From the NCBI GenBank assembly GCA_945949655.1, contig CAMFFG010000057.1:1-7349 (forward strand): a stretch of DNA of 7,349 nt. Reading direction: 5' to 3'. Below the pieces are notes generated by a model that was given only the letters and a program-made list of their open reading frames with translations, made no database searches and had not been told where the DNA came from. Below, piece after piece: positions 1 to 7,349 of this stretch. This stretch comes from an uncultured Peptococcaceae bacterium (GTDB lineage: Bacteria > Bacillota > Peptococcia > Peptococcales > Peptococcaceae). Position numbers and translations under genes: made by a program. How positions within the stretch are numbered: position 1 is the first letter of the stretch; each line of letters opens with the position of its first letter.

Positions 1-579
1 GATGCCTTCCTGGCGATTTAAACGCTGCATCGTTTCCATGACTTCTCGCCGCCCCAGCGGATCCAGCATAGCAGTTGGCTCATCAAACACGATGTATTTT
101 GGGCGCATAGCAATAATACCGGCGATAGCCACCCGCTGTTTCTGTCCGCCAGATAACAGATGCGGCCCCTTTTCTTTGTATTCGCTCATGCCAACTAAAT
201 CCAGCGCTTCATCGACTCTCTGTCGAATCATTGCAGGATCCATACCCATATTCTCCGGTCCGAAAGCGACATCTTCCTCTACAGTCGTCGCAACCAGCTG
301 ATTGTCCGGATTCTGAAATACCATCCCGACTGTCTGCCGAATCGTCCACAAGTCTGCTTCGTTTGCTGTATCGACAGCGTCAACTTCAACTGTCCCTGCA
401 GTTGGTAACAAAAGAGCATTCAAATGTTTCGCCAATGTTGATTTACCACAGCCATTATGCCCTAACACAGCAATATGTTCCCCTTCCATAATTTCCAGGG
501 TAACATCATCTAACGCTTTGACTTCCTGTTTTGTTGATTCTTTATGAAATATATGTGTTAAATGATCGATTTTAATCAT
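1..579 (-). CDS. ecfA1: Energy-coupling factor transporter ATP-binding protein EcfA1 (3' end beyond window)
   Basis: This is the ATPase subunit of an ECF-type ABC importer, which takes up vitamins or metal ions. EcfA1 pairs with EcfA2 on the cytoplasmic face of EcfT and an S component. The first 193 residues are present. Visible motifs are Walker [10 protein letters not shown] (40-48), the Q-loop in [10 protein letters not shown] (Q89), the signature LSGGQ (142-146), Walker B YIVFDE (162-167) and the D-loop LDP (172-174). The switch histidine and C-terminal domain lie off the left edge. The FQNPDNQ and [13 protein letters not shown] stretches resemble EcfA1/CbiO more than EcfA2, an inference from family memory. 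The ATG at 579 has no SD of its own and overlaps the end of a small upstream ORF, so its translation is probably coupled. The usual partners ecfA2 and ecfT would be expected further left but cannot be seen. Confident in the family, fairly confident in the A1 assignment. Confidence 0.93.
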   Translation of the reverse strand, partial: MIKIDHLTHIFHKESTKQEVKALDDVTLEIMEGEHIAVLGHNGCGKSTLAKHLNALLLPTAGTVEVDAVDTANEADLWTIRQTVGMVFQNPDNQLVATTVEEDVAFGPENMGMDPAMIRQRVDEALDLVGMSEYKEKGPHLLSGGQKQRVAIAGIIAMRPKYIVFDEPTAMLDPLGRREVMETMQRLNRQEGI

Positions 580-631
580 CGTTTTTATACAGGAAACAGC
601 AGAAGTCAGGAACGAAATTCCTGACTTCCAC
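572..631 (-). CDS. Putative 19-codon leader ORF coupled to ecfA1
   Basis: This is a short unrecognised ORF between rplQ and ecfA1. It reads [19 protein letters not shown] from a GTG start (631-629) to TAA (574-572). An AAGGAG sequence at 643-638 overlaps the rplQ stop codon and sits 6 nt from the GTG, the same SD geometry used by the proven genes here. Its last codons overlap the ecfA1 start as ATGATTAA (8 nt shared), and ecfA1 has no SD, so translation of this ORF could deliver ribosomes to ecfA1. Codons 2-10 coincide exactly with a perfect hairpin. No function is claimed for the peptide; it may be only a coupling or regulatory leader. The alternative is that the SD is a relic and the ORF is chance. 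Confidence 0.45.
   Translation of the reverse strand: MEVRNFVPDFCCFLYKNDD
602..628 (-). promoter_or_regulatory. Perfect 11-bp hairpin between rplQ and ecfA1 (possible attenuator)
   Basis: The arms 602-612 (GAAGTCAGGAA) and 618-628 (TTCCTGACTTC) are exact reverse complements around a 5-nt loop. On the transcribed minus strand the stem begins 13 nt after the rplQ stop and is followed by TGCTGTTTCC, which is only moderately U-rich. It is therefore not a convincing strong intrinsic terminator. It could be a weak terminator or attenuator between the ribosomal and transporter parts of the operon, or an mRNA stability or processing element. It lies wholly inside the putative leader ORF, so a translating ribosome would unfold it. 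Confidence 0.6.
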
Positions 632-641
632 GCCCTTCTCC

Positions 642-980
642 TTATACCAATTCTACAATAGCCATTGGTGTGCCATCACCGCGACGGTATCCTGCTTTTA
701 CCACGCGAGTGTAACCACCCTGACGGTCTTCGTATTTCGGAGCAATCTCGTCAAATAATTTCTTAGCCACATCTTCTTCTGTCAGATAAGCCAGTGCCTG
801 ACGGTAAGCATGCAGATTGCCTGCTTTCCCCAGTGTAATCATTTTTTCCACGATTCTTCTGACTTCTTTTGCTTTTGCTTCAGTTGTTTCAATCTGACCA
901 TATTTCAGAACAGAAGTGGTCATATTTCTTAACAGTGCACGGCGCTGCGCGCTGTTACGACCTAAATTTCTATGAGGCAT
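642..980 (-). CDS. rplQ: 50S ribosomal protein L17 (bL17)
   Basis: bL17 is a bacterial large-subunit protein placed near the polypeptide exit tunnel. At 112 residues it is at the short end of the family's usual length. It starts with the hallmark [20 protein letters not shown] and carries the conserved [21 protein letters not shown] segment (about residues 30-51). It ends in the typical [20 protein letters not shown] region followed by a short acidic-hydrophobic tail. The ATG at 980 is preceded by AAGGAGG (994-988) at 7 nt. The gene follows rpoA by 31 nt, as in most bacteria, and closes the alpha operon proper. The AAGGAG that begins at its stop codon appears to serve the small ORF downstream. 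No anomalies are visible. Confidence 0.98.
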   Translation of the reverse strand: MPHRNLGRNSAQRRALLRNMTTSVLKYGQIETTEAKAKEVRRIVEKMITLGKAGNLHAYRQALAYLTEEDVAKKLFDEIAPKYEDRQGGYTRVVKAGYRRGDGTPMAIVELV

Positions 981-1011
981 TTTGGTTCCTCCTTTACTAC
1001 AAAATTCACGT

Positions 1012-1959
1012 TTATTCTTCTGTGGATCTTAAGCCCAAGCCTAAAGCTTCCATCTTTTGCTGAACTTCTTCCAGGGATTTTTTACCCAGATTCCGAACCT
1101 TCATCATATCATCTTCTGTTTTCTGTGTTAATTCAGAAACAGTGTTGATACCAGCCCGTTTCAAACAGTTGTAGGAACGAACAGATAAATCCAACTCTTC
1201 GATGGTCATATCTAAAATCTTGTTCTTTTCCTCTTCTTCCTTTTCTACCATGATTGGAACATGATCCATGCCGTCCGTCAAACCTACAAACAATTTCAGG
1301 TGATCACTTAAAATTCTGGCCGCCAGACTCAGGGCATCATCTGCTTTAATGCTGCCGTTACTCCATAATTCAATGGTAAGTTTATCGTAATCGGTCCGCT
1401 GACCAACACGAGTATCTTCCAGATAAAAGTTAACCTTGTGAATAGGAGTATATATAGAGTCAATTGGAATTGTTCCTATCGGCTGATCTTCTTTTTTATT
1501 TTTTACGGAAGAAACATAACCACGACCACGTTCTACTACCATTTCGATATACAAACGGCTGTCTTCATCCAGTGTCGCAATGTGTAAATCCCCGTTCAGG
1601 ACTTCAATTGCTTCTGTTGTGATGATATCGGCCGCGGTTACTTCGCCTGGTCCATTTGCATCAATCACAATAATCTGTGGTTCATCAGAATCGGATTTCA
1701 GCGCCAGAGATTTGATGTTCAGAATAATATCCGCAACATCTTCTACCACACCAGGCACAGTGGAAAATTCATGCAGCACACCATCAATTTTAATGGAAGT
1801 AACTGCTGTCCCAGGTAAAGAAGAAAGTAAGATACGTCTTAAGGAGTTCCCCAGTGTTGTCCCATACCCTTTTTCAAGTGGCTCAACAACAAATTTACCA
1901 TAAGTGTTATCGTCACTCATCGCAACGCACTCAATATTTGGCTTTTCAATCTCAATCAT
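1012..1959 (-). CDS. rpoA: DNA-directed RNA polymerase subunit alpha
   Basis: The alpha subunit dimerises to nucleate assembly of core RNA polymerase and uses its C-terminal domain to contact UP-element DNA and activators. The 315 residues match the family length. The N-terminal domain (about 1-230) has the assembly motif [18 protein letters not shown] (33-50). An acidic linker (EKEEEEK, 239-245) joins it to the C-terminal domain. There, [12 protein letters not shown] (260-271) holds R261 and N264, equivalent to the DNA-contacting R265 and N268 of E. coli, and NLGKKS (290-295) is the second helix-hairpin-helix contact. The ATG at 1959 has GGAGG (1971-1967) at 7 nt. The 51-nt gap from rpsD is the largest in the window and holds a promoter-like sequence, so rpoA, rplQ and downstream genes may have extra transcription. 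Confidence 0.99.
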   Translation of the reverse strand: MIEIEKPNIECVAMSDDNTYGKFVVEPLEKGYGTTLGNSLRRILLSSLPGTAVTSIKIDGVLHEFSTVPGVVEDVADIILNIKSLALKSDSDEPQIIVIDANGPGEVTAADIITTEAIEVLNGDLHIATLDEDSRLYIEMVVERGRGYVSSVKNKKEDQPIGTIPIDSIYTPIHKVNFYLEDTRVGQRTDYDKLTIELWSNGSIKADDALSLAARILSDHLKLFVGLTDGMDHVPIMVEKEEEEKNKILDMTIEELDLSVRSYNCLKRAGINTVSELTQKTEDDMMKVRNLGKKSLEEVQQKMEALGLGLRSTEE

Positions 1960-1982
1960 CTTTCAACCTCCTACTTATACAC

Positions 1983-2010
1983 AGTATAACTTAAGAGTAA
2001 TGATTATCAA
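1983..2010 (-). promoter_or_regulatory. Candidate sigma-A-type promoter upstream of rpoA
   Basis: On the minus strand, TTGATA (2010-2005; 5 of 6 to the -35 consensus) and TATACT (1988-1983; 5 of 6 to the -10 consensus) are separated by 16 nt. The -35 begins directly after the rpsD stop codon. A start near 1976 would leave a leader of about 17 nt containing the rpoA SD. The -10 overlaps a small inverted repeat, TTATAC-TGT-GTATAA (1989-1975). AT-rich spacers give such matches by chance, so this is a prediction only. Confidence 0.4.
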
Positions 2011-2637
2011 TTATTTGGAGTACAACTCAACAATCATCTGTTCTTCAACTGGTATATCAATATCTTCTTTGCTTGGCATTCTTACAATTTTTGCAGACAG
2101 ATTGTCTACATCCAGTTCCAGCCATGCAGGAGGATTCTTAGAGCCCAGATTGTCAGCCAAATCTTTGATTAGAGCAGAGTCTTTGCTCTTTTCTTTCAAC
2201 TGGATCACATCGCCAACTTTTAATTCCATAGATGGGATGTTCGCTTTTTTACCATTTAAGGTGAAGTGGTTATGACGAACGAACTGTCTGGCCTGATTTC
2301 TGGAGGAAGCAAAACCAGCACGATAAACAACATTATCAAAACGGGTTTCCAACAGTACCAGCAGGTTTTCACCAGTTACACCTTTTTTACGTTCAGCTTT
2401 GTCAAAATATGTTTCGAACTGGCCTTCCAGTACACCATAAATACGACGAGCTTTCTGTTTTTCTCTTAACTGCAAACCATATTCACTCTGTTTGCTTCTG
2501 CGCTGACCATGCTGGCCAGGAGCATAACTTCTTTTTTCAATTGCACATTTGCCGGAGTAGCAACGATCACCTTTCAAAAACAGTTTTACGCCTTCTCTAC
2601 GGCACAAACGGCAAACAGGACCTGTATATCTAGCCAT
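2011..2637 (-). CDS. rpsD: 30S ribosomal protein S4 (uS4), zinc-binding form
   Basis: S4 is a primary 16S rRNA binder that starts assembly of the 30S body and helps form the mRNA entry site. In E. coli and some other bacteria it also represses its own operon. The 208 residues match the family. It opens [16 protein letters not shown] and has cysteines at 9, 12, 26 and 31 (CxxC...CxxxxC), the zinc-binding pattern known from Thermus S4. The S4 RNA-binding domain lies at about residues 98-160 ([22 protein letters not shown] onward). The start is set at the ATG at 2637, because the family begins there; longer in-frame readings run back into rpsK. GGAGG (2654-2650) overlaps the rpsK stop and is a rather long 12 nt from the ATG. 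Location between rpsK and rpoA matches E. coli and many Clostridia but not B. subtilis. Confidence 0.98.
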   Translation of the reverse strand: MARYTGPVCRLCRREGVKLFLKGDRCYSGKCAIEKRSYAPGQHGQRRSKQSEYGLQLREKQKARRIYGVLEGQFETYFDKAERKKGVTGENLLVLLETRFDNVVYRAGFASSRNQARQFVRHNHFTLNGKKANIPSMELKVGDVIQLKEKSKDSALIKDLADNLGSKNPPAWLELDVDNLSAKIVRMPSKEDIDIPVEEQMIVELYSK

Positions 2638-2653
2638 TCCTCTTTTGCACCTC

Positions 2654-3052
2654 CTAGACTCTTCTACGTTTTGGTGGACGACAACCATTATGAGGAATTG
2701 GAGTTACGTCCTTAATCATACTTACTTCCAAACCAGCAGCCTGTAAAGAACGAATTGCTGCTTCTCTACCAGCGCCTGGCCCTTTTACATAACATTCAAC
2801 TTCTCTTAAGCCATGTTCCATAGCAGCTTTTGCAGCCACATCTGCAGCCGTCTGTGCAGCATATGGAGTGCTTTTTCTGGAGCCTTTAAAGCCCATGCCA
2901 CCAGCACTAGCCCAAGATAAGGCATTACCATTCATATCGGTAATGGTAACGATTGTATTGTTAAATGTAGATTTGATATGGGCGATACCCTTATCAACAT
3001 TTTTACGTTCTCTGCGTTTTACACGAGTATTAGCAGTCTTTGGTCTAGCCAT
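2654..3052 (-). CDS. rpsK: 30S ribosomal protein S11 (uS11)
   Basis: S11 sits on the 30S platform, where it contacts 16S rRNA and lines the mRNA path near the E site. The 132 residues are close to the usual 129-131. The core is unmistakable: [20 protein letters not shown] (24-43), [22 protein letters not shown] (46-67), [21 protein letters not shown] (90-110) and the terminal [13 protein letters not shown]. The ATG at 3052 is the only sensible start and gives the expected basic N-terminus. Unlike its neighbours it has only a partial SD, AGGTG (3067-3063), which lies inside rpsM. The first 34 nt overlap the end of the rpsM reading frame, so initiation is probably coupled to S13 translation. 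The TAG stop overlaps the rpsD SD. Confidence 0.98.
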   Translation of the reverse strand: MARPKTANTRVKRRERKNVDKGIAHIKSTFNNTIVTITDMNGNALSWASAGGMGFKGSRKSTPYAAQTAADVAAKAAMEHGLREVECYVKGPGAGREAAIRSLQAAGLEVSMIKDVTPIPHNGCRPPKRRRV

Positions 3053-3414
3053 TTGCGTTTTGCACCTACAGTTTTAATTTTACCTTTACGTGTTCTTGCA
3101 TTTGTTTTTGTTCTCTGACCTCTAACCGGCAGACCTCTGCGGTGTCTTACACCACGATAGCAACCGATTTCAGACAGACGTTTGATGTTCAGAGAGATTT
3201 CACGACGCAGATCGCCTTCAACTTTCATTTTGCCGATGATATCTCTTAATTTCTGTACTTCTTCTTCTGTCAGATCACGTACTCTTGTGTCAGGATTGAT
3301 TCCTGCTTCTGCAACAATTTTTTCAGCAGTAGCTTTACCAATACCATAGATATAAGTCAAGCCGATTACGACTCTCTTTTCTCTAGGTAAGTCAATACCA
3401 ACGATTCGTGCCAT
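3019..3414 (-). CDS. rpsM: 30S ribosomal protein S13 (uS13) with extended C-terminus
   Basis: S13 sits in the 30S head, forms intersubunit bridges to the 50S, and sends its basic tail between the A- and P-site tRNAs. The start [26 protein letters not shown] is classic, as is [28 protein letters not shown] (84-111). The ATG at 3414 was chosen because GGGAGGTG (3428-3421) is well placed for it; a GTG three codons upstream lies within the SD. The product is 131 residues against a usual 121-126. The family-like tail TVGAKRK ends at residue 121, and the frame continues 10 residues ([10 protein letters not shown]) into rpsK before a stop. That hydrophobic end is odd for this family. It could be real, or a lost stop codon from an indel or sequence error. 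Confidence 0.96.
   Translation of the reverse strand: MARIVGIDLPREKRVVIGLTYIYGIGKATAEKIVAEAGINPDTRVRDLTEEEVQKLRDIIGKMKVEGDLRREISLNIKRLSEIGCYRGVRHRRGLPVRGQRTKTNARTRKGKIKTVGAKRKWLDQRLLILV
3063..3067 (-). promoter_or_regulatory. Partial rpsK ribosome binding site inside rpsM
   Basis: AGGTG on the minus strand is the only SD-like sequence upstream of the rpsK ATG; AGG ends 12 nt before it. It is read in the rpsM frame as part of Val-Gly-Ala in the S13 tail, so the bases serve both genes. It lacks the GGA that most other genes here have, suggesting that rpsK depends on coupling to rpsM. Confidence 0.55.
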
Positions 3415-3448
3415 TTGATGCACCTCCCATGAGAAGCTCTATTATAAA

Positions 3449-3815
<367 letters not shown>

Positions 3816-3848
3816 ATGAGATAGCCTCCTTCATTACACCTTCACCTT

Positions 3849-4595
3849 TTACAACTCCGTTAAAATCAATGGTCCATCTTCTGTTACAGCAACAGAATGT
3901 TCAAAATGAGCAGATAGTTGTTTGTCGTTTGTGATAACTGTCCACTTATCTTTTAATACAGAGACATTATGAGTACCGACATTGACCATTGGCTCTATGG
4001 CCAAACAATAGCCAGCCTTCAGCCTTGGACCATGTCCCGGGCTCCCATAGTTTGGAATCTGTGGTTCTTCATGCATGGCGCGGCCAATCCCATGCCCACA
4101 GTAGCTTCGTACCACAGAAAAACCATTGTCCTCCACATGAGTCTGCACCGCACTGGATATATCGGAGAGCCTGTTTCCAATAACGGCCTGCTCAATCCCT
4201 TTGTACAGACTTTCTTCTGTGACCTGCAATAATTTTTCTGCAGCCCCAGAAATCTCGCCAACCGGCAGAGTTCTGGCTGCATCACCGTGATATCCATTGA
4301 GTATTGCACCGATATCAATACTGATAATATCACCATCTTTTAACAGTTCTAAACTTGGAATCCCATGTACTACAACATGATTAACGGAAGTACAGATTGT
4401 AGCCGGAAAACCATGATATCCTTTAAAGGAAGGTACTGCCCCCTGGGATATGATATAGTCTTCCGCAATCTGGTCCAGTTCTTTGGTAGTAATGCCCGGT
4501 TTCGCAGCCTTAGCAAGTTCCTCGTGGGTTTGGGCCACAATTCTGCCCGCATCACGCATATATCGGATTTCCCGAGGAGATCTGGCATGAATCAT
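3849..4595 (-). CDS. map: Type I methionine aminopeptidase
   Basis: This cytoplasmic metalloenzyme removes the N-terminal methionine from nascent proteins after deformylation. The 248 residues fit a minimal type Ia enzyme without the N-terminal zinc-finger or SH3-binding extension. All five metal ligands of the pita-bread fold are visible: D94 in SIDIGA, D105 in GYHGDAART, H168 in CGHGIG, E201 in AIEPM and E232 in HFEHS. The substrate-binding histidine is H77 in VVVHGIP. The ATG at 4595 starts 2 nt after the adk stop. Its SD, AGGGAG (4610-4605), lies within the end of adk, so coupling to adk is likely. The adk-map pairing next to secY is common in Bacillota and Actinomycetota. Two other-frame readings inside the gene are shadows. 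Confidence 0.98.
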   Translation of the reverse strand: MIHARSPREIRYMRDAGRIVAQTHEELAKAAKPGITTKELDQIAEDYIISQGAVPSFKGYHGFPATICTSVNHVVVHGIPSLELLKDGDIISIDIGAILNGYHGDAARTLPVGEISGAAEKLLQVTEESLYKGIEQAVIGNRLSDISSAVQTHVEDNGFSVVRSYCGHGIGRAMHEEPQIPNYGSPGHGPRLKAGYCLAIEPMVNVGTHNVSVLKDKWTVITNDKQLSAHFEHSVAVTEDGPLILTEL

Positions 4596-4597
4596 GC

Positions 4598-5260
<663 letters not shown>

Positions 5261-5265
5261 TCAGA

Positions 5266-6516
5266 TTATTTCATAAAACCTTCATAGCTGCGCATCAGCA
5301 GAGAAGCTTCCAGCTGTTTCATAGTATCTAATGCAACACCTACTACGATCAGCAGCGCTGTACCACCGAAGGAAATGTCTAATCCCAGAATTCCTGCGAT
5401 CAGAGCTGGCAGAACAGCGATGATAGCCAAAAAGATTGCACCAAATAATGTAATACGTCCCATTACTTTGGCGATATACTCAGAGGTAGGTCTACCTGGA
5501 CGCAGGCCCGGGATAAAACCACCGTTTTTCTTAATGTTTTCTGCCACGTCTACCGGATTAAATGTAATTGCCGAGTAGAAGTAGGTGAAGAACACGATTA
5601 ACAGCGCATATAATACGTTGTAGAAAATGCCGCTGTAATCAAATAAATTTGTGATGGCCTGTGCGATGCTGCTATTTGGGAAAAATGCTGCAACAGTTCC
5701 AGGGAACATCAGAATGGACATGGCAAAGATAATTGGAATAACCCCTGCCGAGTTCACTTTAATCGGGATATGTGTGGACTGACCGCCATATACTTTACGT
5801 CCAACCACACGCTTTGCATACTGAACAGGAATTCTTCTCTGTCCTTCGTTGATTGCTACGACTGCTACGATAGCTGCCAGTGCAACAATTGCAAACAGTA
5901 ACACTACCAGGAAGCCCATAGCGCCTCTTTCTACAATGAAATTGTAGAGATAGAACAATCCAGACGGAAGACGGGAAACAATCCCTGCAAAAATGATCAA
6001 GGAAATGCCGTTGCCGATTCCTTTTTCTGTAATCAACTCACCAATCCACATCAGGCATGCTGTACCAGCAGTTAATGTTAGAGCGATCAATGCAATGCTG
6101 CCAAAGGAAGTATCCACTAAAGCTGATTTGAATCCGATGGAAACACCAATCGCCTGAATGAAGGCTAATACAACCGTTAAATATCTGGTATATTCAACAA
6201 TCTTCTTACGATCTTCTTTTGCCAGCTGTTCCAGACGTGGAACAATAACCGTCAGTAACTGCATGATAATGGATGCATTGATATATGGTGTAATACTCAT
6301 AGCAAAAATAGAGAAGTTCTTGAAGGCACCACCAGATACCATATCAAAGAAGCCCAGCAATTTTGCTTTCTCAGTTAATTCCGCAATGGCGGCTACATCA
6401 ATGTTTGGCACAGGGATGTGCGCACCAATACGGAAAACCAGAAACATCATCAGTGTAAAAAGAATCTTTTTACGGGTATCCTCAGCTTTTACCGCACTTT
6501 TGAGAGTTGATAACAA
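5266..6516 (-). CDS. secY: Protein translocase subunit SecY
   Basis: SecY is the channel of the SecYEG translocon in the cytoplasmic membrane, used for export and membrane insertion. The 416 residues are compatible with ten transmembrane helices. Landmarks are the first helix after KKILFTLMMFLVFRIGAHIPVP (17-38), the plug region GGAFKNFSIFAMSITPYINASIIMQLL (62-88), the cytoplasmic loop RRIPVQYAKRVVGRK (227-241), FIPGLRPGRPTSEYI (334-348) with R339 matching the SecA-contacting arginine of the C5 loop, and GGTALLIVVGVALDT (384-398) in helix 10. The start is a TTG (6516-6514), one nt after the rplO stop. It gives the family opening MLSTLKSAVKAEDTRKK, and GAGGTGAT inside the end of rplO is its SD. 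The next in-frame ATG would delete the first helix, so TTG is preferred. Confidence 0.97.
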   Translation of the reverse strand: MLSTLKSAVKAEDTRKKILFTLMMFLVFRIGAHIPVPNIDVAAIAELTEKAKLLGFFDMVSGGAFKNFSIFAMSITPYINASIIMQLLTVIVPRLEQLAKEDRKKIVEYTRYLTVVLAFIQAIGVSIGFKSALVDTSFGSIALIALTLTAGTACLMWIGELITEKGIGNGISLIIFAGIVSRLPSGLFYLYNFIVERGAMGFLVVLLFAIVALAAIVAVVAINEGQRRIPVQYAKRVVGRKVYGGQSTHIPIKVNSAGVIPIIFAMSILMFPGTVAAFFPNSSIAQAITNLFDYSGIFYNVLYALLIVFFTYFYSAITFNPVDVAENIKKNGGFIPGLRPGRPTSEYIAKVMGRITLFGAIFLAIIAVLPALIAGILGLDISFGGTALLIVVGVALDTMKQLEASLLMRSYEGFMK

Positions 6517-6517
6517 A

Positions 6518-6964
6518 TTAAATCACCTCAACTCGGCCGCCGGCTGCTTCAATTTTTTCCTGAGCAGATTTACTGAATGCATTCGCTTTTACAGTAAATG
6601 CTTTGGTAACTTCGCCATTGCCTAAAATTTTCACGCCACCGTTTTTCACTTGTTTCACGATACCGTTATCAAATAACAGCTCTGGTGTAATTTCAGTATT
6701 TGCTTCAAACCGATCCAGACGATCCAGATTTACTTCTGTGTATTCTACTTTGAATACTGCATTAGAAAATCCTCTTTTGGGCATACGGCGCTGTAATGGT
6801 GTCTGACCACCTTCAAACGCTGGGCCTTTGCCACCGCCGGAACGAGCTTTCTGACCTTTATGACCTTTACCGGATGTTTTACCTAAACCGGAACCAATAC
6901 CTCTACCTTTACGCTTTGGAGCCTGTTTGGATCCTTCAGCAGGTTTTAGCTCATGGAGTTTCAC
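6518..6964 (-). CDS. rplO: 50S ribosomal protein L15 (uL15)
   Basis: uL15 joins mid-to-late 50S assembly and threads a long basic N-terminal arm through 23S rRNA. The 148 residues are typical. The N-terminus reads [20 protein letters not shown], followed by the glycine-rich arm [22 protein letters not shown] (20-41) and [16 protein letters not shown] (51-66). The C-terminal globular domain ends in [19 protein letters not shown]. The start is GTG (6964-6962), with GGAGG (6978-6974) at 9 nt; the nearby ATG in the first codons is out of frame. The gene lies 24 nt after rpmD. Its last codons (Val-Glu-Val-Ile) double as the secY SD, giving tight coupling to secY. Confidence 0.98.
   Translation of the reverse strand: MKLHELKPAEGSKQAPKRKGRGIGSGLGKTSGKGHKGQKARSGGGKGPAFEGGQTPLQRRMPKRGFSNAVFKVEYTEVNLDRLDRFEANTEITPELLFDNGIVKQVKNGGVKILGNGEVTKAFTVKANAFSKSAQEKIEAAGGRVEVI
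6523..6529 (-). promoter_or_regulatory. secY ribosome binding site embedded in rplO coding sequence
   Basis: GAGGTGA, read on the minus strand within the last four codons of rplO, matches the anti-Shine-Dalgarno consensus. GAGG ends 9 nt before the secY TTG. It decides the TTG start and ties secY initiation to termination of L15 translation. Confidence 0.8.
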
Positions 6965-6988
6965 TTAAAAACACCTCCTATATTAAGC

Positions 6989-7168
6989 TTAGATTTCTTC
7001 AACACTTACTAAGTGATGTACTTTTGCGATCATACCTCTGATAACAGCTGTATCGTCCTGAACTACAGAACTGTTTGTTTTCTTGAGGCCAAGGGCTTTT
7101 ACAACATTTCTTTGTCTTTCAGGTGAACCGATTACACTTTTTACTAAAGTAATTTTAAGCTGTGCCAT
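6989..7168 (-). CDS. rpmD: 50S ribosomal protein L30 (uL30)
   Basis: uL30 is a small large-subunit protein bound to 23S rRNA. It is absent from some bacterial lineages, so its presence is mildly informative. The gene encodes 59 residues beginning [20 protein letters not shown], with the family's [32 protein letters not shown] in the second half. AAGGGGG (7183-7177) overlaps the rpsE stop codon and is 8 nt from the ATG at 7168. It sits 13 nt after rpsE and 24 nt before rplO, the standard spc-operon order. Nothing unusual is visible. Confidence 0.97.
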   Translation of the reverse strand: MAQLKITLVKSVIGSPERQRNVVKALGLKKTNSSVVQDDTAVIRGMIAKVHHLVSVEEI

Positions 7169-7181
7169 CTCAGAATCCCCC

Positions 7182-7349
7182 TTAACCTAAGATTTCCTCA
7201 ACTGTTTTGCCACGCAGTCTTGCAACATCTTCTACTTTCTTCATGGCACCTAAACCCTGCATAGTAGCTTTTACGATGTTCAAACTTGTGTCAGAACCCA
7301 GAGATTTTGCTAAGATATTTTTAATACCTGCCAGTTCAACAACCGCACG
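7182..7349 (-). CDS. rpsE: 30S ribosomal protein S5 (uS5), C-terminal part
   Basis: Only the last 55 codons and TAA are present; the 5' end lies beyond the right edge. S5 helps form the mRNA entry tunnel with S3 and S4 and affects decoding accuracy. The visible part reads [20 protein letters not shown], then [28 protein letters not shown] and the end TVEEILG. This is the conserved C-terminal domain of S5, including the [13 protein letters not shown] helix region. The TAA overlaps the rpmD SD. The order rpsE-rpmD-rplO supports the call. Confidence 0.96.
   Translation of the reverse strand, partial: RAVVELAGIKNILAKSLGSDTSLNIVKATMQGLGAMKKVEDVARLRGKTVEEILG

Noticed and set aside
2..491. Two plus-strand ORFs of 99 and 86 codons
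   Set aside because: They are antisense to the ATPase gene, whose Walker A, signature and Walker B motifs read cleanly on the minus strand.
584..589. TATAAA just upstream of ecfA1 as a promoter
   Set aside because: The best -35-like sequence is only 14 nt away, and the -10 is so close to the ATG that the transcript would begin at or after the start codon.
601..641. Strong intrinsic terminator closing the ribosomal operon
   Set aside because: The hairpin is perfect but the minus-strand tail after it is TGCTGTTTCC rather than a U-run, so only a weak terminator or attenuator can be proposed.
2638..2688. Longer rpsD reading starting inside rpsK
   Set aside because: It adds 17 residues foreign to S4 and bypasses the well-conserved [10 protein letters not shown] start.
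3415..3423. Upstream GTG as the rpsM start
   Set aside because: The GTG lies within the SD GGGAGGTG, and S13 proteins begin at the MAR codon three positions later.
3441..3446. Perfect TATAAT ahead of rpsM as a promoter
   Set aside because: No -35 resembling TTGACA is found at 16-18 nt and there is no extended -10 TG, so an AT-rich spacer is the simpler explanation.
3816..3848. AAGGTG direct repeat between map and infA
   Set aside because: It is only 6 bases twice, next to an SD, in purine-rich leader sequence; no evidence of function.
4019..4588. Minus-strand ORFs of 105 and 72 codons within map
   Set aside because: They overlap map in another frame; map has all catalytic residues in order, so these are shadows.
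6158..6625. 155-codon plus-strand ORF
   Set aside because: It is antisense to secY and the end of rplO, both secure by family motifs. It has no recognisable domain and fits a shadow reading of membrane-protein codons.

Overview
This window is an ordinary bacterial chromosome segment: the distal part of the S10-spc-alpha ribosomal protein supercluster. All genes lie on the minus strand, so transcription runs from high to low coordinates. The gene order is rpsE (3' part only) - rpmD - rplO - secY - adk - map - infA - rpmJ - rpsM - rpsK - rpsD - rpoA - rplQ - [19-codon leader ORF] - ecfA1 (5' part only). No stretch over 300 bases lacks a gene. I see no convincing plus-strand gene, RNA gene, mobile element or CRISPR array.

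The organism is most likely a member of the Bacillota (Firmicutes). Almost every gene has a strong Shine-Dalgarno (SD) sequence. Adk has the four-cysteine zinc LID typical of Gram-positive bacteria. adk-map-infA-rpmJ sit between secY and rpsM. An energy-coupling-factor ATPase gene follows rplQ. rpsD lies inside the alpha operon, as in Clostridia and relatives; in Bacillus subtilis it is elsewhere. The class is uncertain: a clostridial or Negativicutes-like lineage fits, but only a database search would settle it. Base composition looks moderate, in the mid-40s % GC by eye.

Region by region: 7349-6518 holds the end of the spc block (S5, L30, L15). 6516-5266 is the SecY translocon channel. 5245-3849 holds adenylate kinase and methionine aminopeptidase. 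3815-3449 holds initiation factor IF-1 and ribosomal protein L36. 3414-642 is the alpha operon (S13, S11, S4, RNA polymerase alpha, L17). 631-1 is a hairpin-containing leader ORF and the first ATPase of an ECF vitamin or metal transporter. Together the genes supply ribosome assembly, initiation, N-terminal methionine removal, protein export, adenylate balance and RNA polymerase assembly, all growth-rate-linked functions. Spacing is tight, from a 34-nt overlap to a 51-nt gap, and several SD sequences overlap the preceding stop codon, so a polycistronic mRNA with translational coupling is likely.

I found no new multi-gene system. The points worth a second look are small. (1) A 19-codon ORF with an excellent SD follows rplQ, contains a perfect 11-bp hairpin and overlaps the SD-less start of ecfA1 by 8 nt. 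(2) rpsM reads 34 nt into rpsK, giving S13 an unusual hydrophobic tail. (3) A good promoter-like sequence lies between rpsD and rpoA. (4) Three successive genes (rplO, secY, adk) use GTG, TTG and GTG starts.
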